DNA of 13,873 nucleotides, taken from Ktedonobacterales bacterium. GTDB lineage: Bacteria; Chloroflexota; Ktedonobacteria; Ktedonobacterales; JADMIN01. The DNA lies in the NCBI GenBank assembly GCA_025928125.1, contig JAICKD010000020.1:1-13873 (forward strand), written 5' to 3'. This document shows, one piece after another, positions 9,486-13,873 of the stretch. The notes beneath the pieces are model-generated. The model was not told the origin of the DNA. It saw only the letters and a list, made by a program, of their open reading frames with translations, and made no database searches. Both the position numbers and the translations under genes were made by a program. Within the stretch, counting starts at the first letter, position 1. Each line of letters opens with the position of its first letter.

Positions 9486-10367
9486 ATGGTGAATCCTGAC
9501 GAGCGCCAGCCCGGCATCGCGCACGGCAATGGGCGCACGCCGACGCAGGGAAGATCGCTCGAAGCCATTTTCGAGCTGGAGTCGCCCACGGGACGGGATT
9601 TCGACAATCCCCGGCACGAATGGCGGCGATTGTTCTCAGAGGTGCTCGGGACGTTCTTTCTCGTGCTCGTAGGAGCCGGTGGCGGCGTCGTAGGCGCGTT
9701 CAGCAATGGAGCCATCGAGCGGGCTGCCGCGGTGACGGCTCCCGGACTGATGGTGCTGGCGATCATCCTCTTCATGGGCGCGGTCTCGGGCGCGCACCTC
9801 AACCCGGCGGTCAGCATCGCATTCGCGGCGCGCGGCGATTTCAACTGGCGTCGCGTGCCGGGGTACATCCTCGCCCAACTGGTCGGAGCGACACTCGCCT
9901 GCCTGGTACTGTGGGCGATGTTCGGCAAGATAGGCATGCTCGGCGCGACCGAGCCAGGCCCAGGCGTAAGCGATCTCCAGGCCGCCATCATGGAGTTCTT
10001 GCTGACACTTGGGCTGGTTAGCACCATCCTGGGTACCGCGTCGAAGGCGCAAAACGTCGGGACCATCGCCGCGCTCGGCGTCGGTGGCTACATCATCCTA
10101 GCTGGCCTCTGGTCAAGCCCGATCAGCGGCGCCTCGATGAATCCGGCCCGTTCGTTTGGCCCCGATCTCGTGCTGGGCAACTTCGACCACTATTGGGTCT
10201 ACATCGTGGGACCGATAGTGGGCGCGCTGGTAGCCGTCGCCTTCGCCTACATCCTTCGCGGACGTGGTGGTGATCTCAGCGCTCGTCGCGCGGCGCAGGG
10301 GATGGTTGGCACGCGACTTCAGGAGGATGCGACGGCTCAGCCCTCCAGTGGAGAGGCCACGGCCTGA
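9486..10367 (+). CDS. MIP/aquaporin-family channel
   Basis: The 293-residue membrane protein has six hydrophobic segments and both half-helix signatures: SGAHLNPAV (Asn106-Ala108) and SGASMNPARS (Asn219-Ala221, followed by the filter Arg222). It should conduct water and possibly small uncharged solutes across the cytoplasmic membrane. By alignment with AQP1/GlpF, the other filter positions are Pro86, Gly207 and Ala216, instead of Phe/His/Cys of water channels, suggesting a wider pore. The first 45 or so residues are a hydrophilic extension before TM1, and the last 35 form a polar tail. ATG 9486 is preferred (GAGGTGA 5 bases upstream), but GTG 9477 also has a good site (AAGGAG, 9 bases upstream). 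The stop TGA abuts the stop of the convergent next gene. Confidence 0.93.
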   Translation: MVNPDERQPGIAHGNGRTPTQGRSLEAIFELESPTGRDFDNPRHEWRRLFSEVLGTFFLVLVGAGGGVVGAFSNGAIERAAAVTAPGLMVLAIILFMGAVSGAHLNPAVSIAFAARGDFNWRRVPGYILAQLVGATLACLVLWAMFGKIGMLGATEPGPGVSDLQAAIMEFLLTLGLVSTILGTASKAQNVGTIAALGVGGYIILAGLWSSPISGASMNPARSFGPDLVLGNFDHYWVYIVGPIVGALVAVAFAYILRGRGGDLSARRAAQGMVGTRLQEDATAQPSSGEATA

Positions 10368-11138
10368 TCACTCCACCGGCTCGGCCTGCTCCTCAGCGAT
10401 CAGCGCCTGAAAGTCAGGGTCGTCGCGTAGCGGATCGAGGTCGGTATCCTGGCGTGACAAGGCAATCAGGCGGGGACTATCAGCGAATGACTGGCGCAGC
10501 AGGGTGATGACTTCCGCGCGAGGTCCGTGGGTGGCGAGCGCGCACGCCAGATTGTAGCGCACGGTCGCTGTGACATCAGCGCCGGCATCCAGTGCGACGA
10601 CATCATCGAGTATGCGCCGCTGGATAGCGGTAGCCTGTTCCTGGTCACCCCGCGCGGCGGCTATTTCGGCGAGGTGTTCCTCTGGGTGCTGGTAACCGCT
10701 GCTGATGATACTTGCGAGCAGCACGACCGCCTCTGGCCCACCAGCAGCATCGGACGTGGCCACCAACGCGGAATCAGGCAGTCGCTCTATGGCCGCGATC
10801 AGGTCTTCTGTGGCGCGCTGCGAGCGGGCGATGGCCTGATCCCAGGAATGTGTGGCGAGGTCGGCGAAGGATTCGGTGTTCATGCGCAGGTACTCCGCAA
10901 ACGATGGTTGCGTTTCGCCGCGCAAACGGGCCTCGGCGCGCTCGATCTCGCGCTCCCGCCAATATGCGTTGTGGACGATGATCTCTTTGGGAGCCCAGGC
11001 GTCTACTGTTCCTGTCCGCTCGCGCTCCTCGGGTGTCAACATGTCGCCAGCGGCGCGCTCATCCGCGTGTCCCTGACGCAGCAGCGCGGCCAGCCGTGAT
11101 CTGAAGACGCTAGTTGAAGCGCTTGTCTGATTGGTCAA
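10368..11138 (-). CDS. DinB-like four-helix protein with C-terminal TPR-end domain
   Basis: The 256-residue soluble protein begins with a DinB/ClbS-like helical bundle. WAPKEIIVHNAYWRERE (about 48-64) matches the usual W-x-K-x2-x2-H-x2-W pattern. His56, His151 and His155 (the latter two as HPEEH) can form the metal-binding triad of DinB-superfamily enzymes. Members are metal-dependent thiol transferases, hydrolases or unknowns; no specific reaction is claimed. Residues about 165-250 resemble the TPR-end-of-group domain (YNLACALATHG, then DTDLDPLRDDPDFQALI). I chose TTG 11138 because GGAGG (11148-11152) lies 9 bases upstream; the ATG at 11174 has no ribosome site and would add twelve residues spanning this GGAGG. 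It ends directly against the aquaporin stop, with no room for a terminator between them. Confidence 0.8.
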   Translation of the reverse strand: MTNQTSASTSVFRSRLAALLRQGHADERAAGDMLTPEERERTGTVDAWAPKEIIVHNAYWREREIERAEARLRGETQPSFAEYLRMNTESFADLATHSWDQAIARSQRATEDLIAAIERLPDSALVATSDAAGGPEAVVLLASIISSGYQHPEEHLAEIAAARGDQEQATAIQRRILDDVVALDAGADVTATVRYNLACALATHGPRAEVITLLRQSFADSPRLIALSRQDTDLDPLRDDPDFQALIAEEQAEPVE

Positions 11139-11147
11139 TGCTATGTT

Positions 11148-11152
11148 CCTCC
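11148..11152 (-). promoter_or_regulatory. Ribosome binding site fixing a TTG start
   Basis: GGAGG on the minus strand, 9 bases upstream of TTG 11138. It decides the start of the DinB-like gene. Confidence 0.6.
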
Positions 11153-11287
11153 AGGGGGTAACGCCATAGGGCATACATCGCGGTGAGCGGACTGGCGCCT
11201 CGCTGGCAATCAGCCACCAAGTTCTTGACGCACGAGTCTAGACCTCATTAACGGAGTCGTTCGAGCATACGGTAGAAGAAGCGCCCA

Positions 11288-11321
11288 CGAAAATATCCCT
11301 CCCCAGTTCGCTGAGGAGGGA
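11288..11321 (-). terminator. Intrinsic terminator of the trypsin-like protease gene
   Basis: Arms TCCCTCC (11296-11302) and GGAGGGA (11315-11321) extend inward as CAG-TTCG-CTG with one C/A mismatch, giving a stem capped by a TTCG tetraloop. On the minus strand it begins 28 bases after the protease stop codon and is followed by TATTTTCG, a short T-rich run. Confidence 0.65.
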
Positions 11322-11349
11322 CACCGCGTGTTGGACGAGCTATGTGGGC

Positions 11350-13089
11350 TTACTGGACAGGCGCGCCGCAGACCGGGCAGTACTGCGCAGTCGGGTCATT
11401 GACCGCGTGACCGTTGGCGCAGAGGCGCGACGCGGGCGCCGGTTGAACAGGCTGTGGCGGCTGCGGCTGTGGTGTGGGCGCGGGTGGCGCGGGTGGCGCG
11501 GATGGCGCGGATGGCGCGGGCGGCTGTGGCGTGGCTGGTGGAGTGCCGTACACCTGCTGCTGTGGCGGCGGATACGCCTGCGGCTGTGGTGTCGCGACGG
11601 GTGGCGCGCCATAGGGAGCCGCACCCGCGCCGCCGGGGAACGTTGGAGCATACGGCGTGCTGGACTGCGGTGTCTGGGGATAGGCGCCGGGCGGTGTCGG
11701 CTGGCCATATACATTTGGCGTCGCGCCATAGTTCGCAGCCAGCGCTGGCTGCGGCTGGTTCTGTCTGCTACGGCGCACCAGCATGAAGACGAGCACGCCA
11801 AGAATCGCCAGGAGCACGAGCAGCCCACCGCAGATGCCCGCGATCAGGCCAGCGCTTGGCCCAGGGGCAGGGCATTCAGCGGCGGTCGCCTTGCTCTGCG
11901 CCTCGGTCAGGTACGAGGTCACCCCACCGAACGCGGGATAGTTGCTCTTTAGGCTCGTCAGGTCGCGCTTGGCGTTGGTGAAGTGGCATGGCCCCGTCGC
12001 GTCGTATTCGGTGATCGCCTTGGTCCAGGCGGCCATGAACGCGCCACCGCTGGTCGCGCCCGACTGGCGCGCATATTGAGCGGCGACATCGCTCGGAATG
12101 AGATAGACGACGCGCGTATCTTCCTGGCCGTTCTGCACGGCGATTGCGTCGACCACGCCGACGATGCGCCCCTGCGTGTCGATGACCGGGCCGCCGCTCG
12201 ACCCATGGTTGGCCAGGCCGGTCGTTTCATAGACCGGCGTGCCATCGGCGAAGGTCTTCTGGCTCGTCACCTGGGCGGTGTTGACCGACGCGGTCAGCAG
12301 CGAATTGGCGGTGTTGACATTGCCGCCACTCGTCGGCGAGAGCAGCGCCGTGAAGTCGCCGGTATCGGCGTCGGCGGGATACGCGACCGCGGTGATCGTG
12401 TCTTGCAGGTGAACGCTGTTGGCTGGGGCCAGTTGCAGGTAAGGCATGTCTTTCGCCTCGACCTTGACGATGGCCACATCCTGCTTATCGACGGGCGAGT
12501 TGGCGACGATGCGCGTGATGTCATAGCTAGTCACACCCGCGGGATTCGTCAGCGACCCGGTGTAGGCCGTGGAGAGGAAGACCTTCTGTGAAATCACCTG
12601 TGTGGGGATTCTGATCAGGTCTTCGTCGACAAGCTGGAGAAAGATCGACTGCGCGTCGTCCTGGCTGTAGCCCGAGACCTGTGCGAACTCGGCGACCGCC
12701 TGGTTGAAGAAGTCGAGGATGATCTGGTCGTTGTTGGTATAGTCCACCACATGATCGGCGGTCAGCACATAGCCATCGCTGCTGATGAACGCGCCAGATC
12801 CGGTGAACGCGAGACCGTATGTGCCACCATCGAGAGGGAAGGTGACGTCAGCGCCAGAGTTACACCCTTTGCAGACGACCTGGCCATCCACCTCCGAGAC
12901 GATGCGCACGACCGCTGGGCTTGCCAGATTCACCCCGTGGCGATTCGCGCTATCGGCGGGCGCGGTCTGTTTCGCGGATTCTGCCCCAGCGGCCGGGGCA
13001 AATGCCAGAAGGGATGTGAGCGCCACTGCCAGCATTGCGGCCAATAAGGGAATGGATGCCCCTCGCGCCGCACGACGCCTGTTGAACAT
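11350..13089 (-). CDS. Membrane-anchored trypsin-like serine protease with proline-rich tail and zinc ribbon
   Basis: The 579-residue protein starts with an Arg-rich n-region, a hydrophobic stretch (12-30) and AxA-type sites near residue 36: a signal peptide or N-terminal anchor. The protease domain (about 55-340) carries the chymotrypsin/DegP-type triad: His113 in GYVLTADHVV, Asp204 in KQDVAIVKV and Ser298 in NHGSSGGPV. An unusual insertion lies between His and Asp (about 120-190). A CKGC pair (Cys73/Cys76) precedes the core. One strong membrane helix (about 413-438) ends in RRSR, so the following Pro/Gln/Tyr/Ala-rich tail (440-553) should be cytoplasmic. The tail finishes in a zinc ribbon: Cys557, His561, Cys571 and Cys574. 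No PDZ domain is visible. ATG 13089 is set by AAGGAG 9 bases upstream; in-frame codons before it are leader. The substrate is unknown. Confidence 0.92.
   Translation of the reverse strand: MFNRRRAARGASIPLLAAMLAVALTSLLAFAPAAGAESAKQTAPADSANRHGVNLASPAVVRIVSEVDGQVVCKGCNSGADVTFPLDGGTYGLAFTGSGAFISSDGYVLTADHVVDYTNNDQIILDFFNQAVAEFAQVSGYSQDDAQSIFLQLVDEDLIRIPTQVISQKVFLSTAYTGSLTNPAGVTSYDITRIVANSPVDKQDVAIVKVEAKDMPYLQLAPANSVHLQDTITAVAYPADADTGDFTALLSPTSGGNVNTANSLLTASVNTAQVTSQKTFADGTPVYETTGLANHGSSGGPVIDTQGRIVGVVDAIAVQNGQEDTRVVYLIPSDVAAQYARQSGATSGGAFMAAWTKAITEYDATGPCHFTNAKRDLTSLKSNYPAFGGVTSYLTEAQSKATAAECPAPGPSAGLIAGICGGLLVLLAILGVLVFMLVRRSRQNQPQPALAANYGATPNVYGQPTPPGAYPQTPQSSTPYAPTFPGGAGAAPYGAPPVATPQPQAYPPPQQQVYGTPPATPQPPAPSAPSAPPAPPAPTPQPQPPQPVQPAPASRLCANGHAVNDPTAQYCPVCGAPVQ
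11477..11521 (-). repeat. 9-base tandem repeat coding Ala-Pro-Ser/Pro units
   Basis: Five consecutive units of the form GGCGCGGGT or GGCGCGGAT (the last ends GGC) lie in frame inside the protease tail. They encode APS/APP repeats. Such arrays change length by slippage in whole codon triplets. Confidence 0.85.
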
Positions 13090-13186
13090 GGTCGAAGACT
13101 CCTTTGACTGAGACTGGCGCGCCAATCTTCGCGGTGGGAACTCGCCCTCTACCGATGTGGCAGACAGAGCGCCACAGATGCCTGGC

Positions 13187-13192
13187 ACTATA
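13187..13192 (-). promoter_or_regulatory. Candidate -10 element for the protease gene
   Basis: The minus strand reads TATAGT here, five of six consensus bases, about 98 bases before the ATG. No matching -35 is visible at normal spacing, so this is weak. Confidence 0.25.
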
Positions 13193-13380
13193 CGACAAAC
13201 ATTCGGTATTCCGCGAGTCCGTCTTGGTCGCGCCGTGATGTAATGAACAGAGATGCCCTATCCGGCGCCGCATACAAGCGCCGACGGGTGGGATATCTGC
13301 CGCCAGTCTACCCATGCGCCGTCACGCATGCGTTACGACAGCCGTTACGACGCGGTGTTAGACTGCTATCTGGCAGGCAG

Positions 13381-13396
13381 TGTGACGAGGCTCACA
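13381..13396. promoter_or_regulatory. Perfect CRP/GlxR-type operator palindrome
   Basis: TGTGACGAGGCTCACA is an exact TGTGA-N6-TCACA, the consensus of CRP and related actinobacterial regulators. Ten fixed bases make a chance hit in a window this size roughly a 1% event, assuming even base use. It lies about 290 bases upstream of the protease start and downstream of the MFS gene, far from any clear promoter, so its target is unclear. Confidence 0.45.
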
Positions 13397-13441
13397 TTGG
13401 CGATGCCGCATTGTGATGAGGATCAACGCCAGGAACGGAGA

Positions 13442-13466
13442 AACCCTCCCTTGGTAAGGGAGGGTT
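13442..13466 (-). terminator. Terminator hairpin of the MFS transporter gene
   Basis: A perfect 11-base stem has arms AACCCTCCCTT (13442-13452) and AAGGGAGGGTT (13456-13466) with a 3-base loop. It lies about 45 bases after the MFS stop on the minus strand. Stem-end Ts plus one more give TTT before CTCCG, so the T-run is short. Confidence 0.6.
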
Positions 13467-13510
13467 CAGATATCGGTAACTGAATTCCAAACTGGGCGCT
13501 CAATCTGGCG

Positions 13511-13873
13511 TTACATGTTGCGTAGCTCCGGCTGAAAGAGGCCGTAGAGGATCGCCAGGAAGAGCAACGCGCCGGTAATGACGAAGAGAATCTCCGGCCC
13601 CAGGCGATCCACCACCACCCCGCCGACCGCGACCGAGATGGGGTACAGCCCGAAATTGGCGAACCCAAACGCGCCCATAATGCGCCCCATCAGCGAGCGT
13701 GGCAGCTTTTGCTGCAGCAGGGTGATCAGCAGCACATTGCTCATCGCGTTGAAGAGCCCCCACGCCGCCATCGAGATCGCCGCGCCGGTCAGCCCGCCGG
13801 TGAACGGTGTGATGGCGACTAACACCCCCTGGATCAGACTGAAGATCAGCGCAAAGAGCGCACGGCGCGGCAG
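13511..13873 (-). CDS. MFS transporter, C-terminal fragment truncated by window edge
   Basis: The frame is open to the last base of the window, so the gene starts outside; 120 residues are visible. They hold about four hydrophobic segments with short polar loops, including LPRSLMGRIMGAFGFANFG followed by a Gly-rich helix and a final helix ending ELRNM. The G-R-x-M loop and helix pattern fit the C-terminal half of major facilitator exporters, of the kind with an EntS/MFS_3-like fold (about 400-430 residues in full). Substrate cannot be told. Stop TAA at 13511 is followed by a strong hairpin. No link to the protease gene downstream is evident. Confidence 0.85.
   Translation of the reverse strand: MPRRALFALIFSLIQGVLVAITPFTGGLTGAAISMAAWGLFNAMSNVLLITLLQQKLPRSLMGRIMGAFGFANFGLYPISVAVGGVVVDRLGPEILFVITGALLFLAILYGLFQPELRNM

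Larger units (their letters stand above)
13090..13510. other. Gene-free gap with CRP-type palindrome and direct repeats
   Basis: This 421-base region lies between the protease start and the MFS stop, both on the minus strand. It holds the protease leader and ribosome site, a possible -10 at 13187-13192, a direct repeat CGTTACGAC at 13331-13339 and 13343-13351, a perfect TGTGA-N6-TCACA palindrome, and the MFS terminator. A plus-strand frame of 76 codons (13253-13483) runs through the terminator hairpin and has no recognisable features; I do not call it. Confidence 0.6.

Noticed and set aside
9042..9499. Plus-strand frames of 119-127 codons before the aquaporin
   Set aside because: They overlap each other and the rsh leader; their composition is like noncoding GC-rich sequence, and no domain is seen.
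13253..13483. 76-codon plus-strand frame upstream of the protease
   Set aside because: It runs through the CRP-type palindrome and the MFS terminator hairpin and has no recognisable protein features.

Overview
This is a GC-rich bacterial fragment, with one AT-rich gene and many palindromic intergenic repeats. The mix of genes suggests Chloroflexota, perhaps a Ktedonobacteria-like lineage: an M1 peptidase with HEAT repeats, two full-length RelA/SpoT homologues (RSH) side by side, a trypsin-like protease with a proline-rich tail and zinc ribbon, a MIP channel, and hairpin repeats between genes. This placement is inference; there is no rRNA or other strong taxonomic marker. I saw no tRNA, rRNA, CRISPR array or complete insertion sequence.

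Layout. 1-2283 (+): 3' part of an M1 metallopeptidase gene. 2284-2647: repeat-filled gap. 2648-3184 (+): AT-rich VanZ-family membrane protein. 3324-3857 (-): small P-loop kinase-like protein. 4074-6671 (-) and 6871-9057 (-): two long RSH proteins, separated by a 199-base gap packed with short perfect hairpins. 9058-9485: divergent promoter region. 9486-10367 (+): aquaporin-family channel. 10368-11138 (-): DinB-like/TPR protein, whose stop codon touches the aquaporin stop. 11350-13089 (-): secreted or anchored trypsin-like protease with a cytoplasmic zinc ribbon, followed by a terminator. 13090-13510: gap with a perfect TGTGA-N6-TCACA palindrome and a terminator. 13511-13873 (-): C-terminal end of an MFS transporter that runs off the window.

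The main result is the RSH pair. Both proteins keep the whole long-RSH architecture (HD, synthetase, TGS, Cys/zinc-finger and ACT regions), but their active sites have decayed in opposite ways. The upstream protein keeps the (p)ppGpp hydrolase residues and has lost the synthetase catalytic glutamate. The downstream protein keeps the synthetase residues and has lost almost all HD metal ligands. This looks like an ancestral bifunctional Rel duplicated in tandem and split into a dedicated hydrolase and a dedicated synthetase. It resembles the RelA/SpoT split of gamma-proteobacteria, but here the genes are adjacent and the loss is reciprocal. The remaining genes look like ordinary accessory and housekeeping functions with no evident shared pathway.
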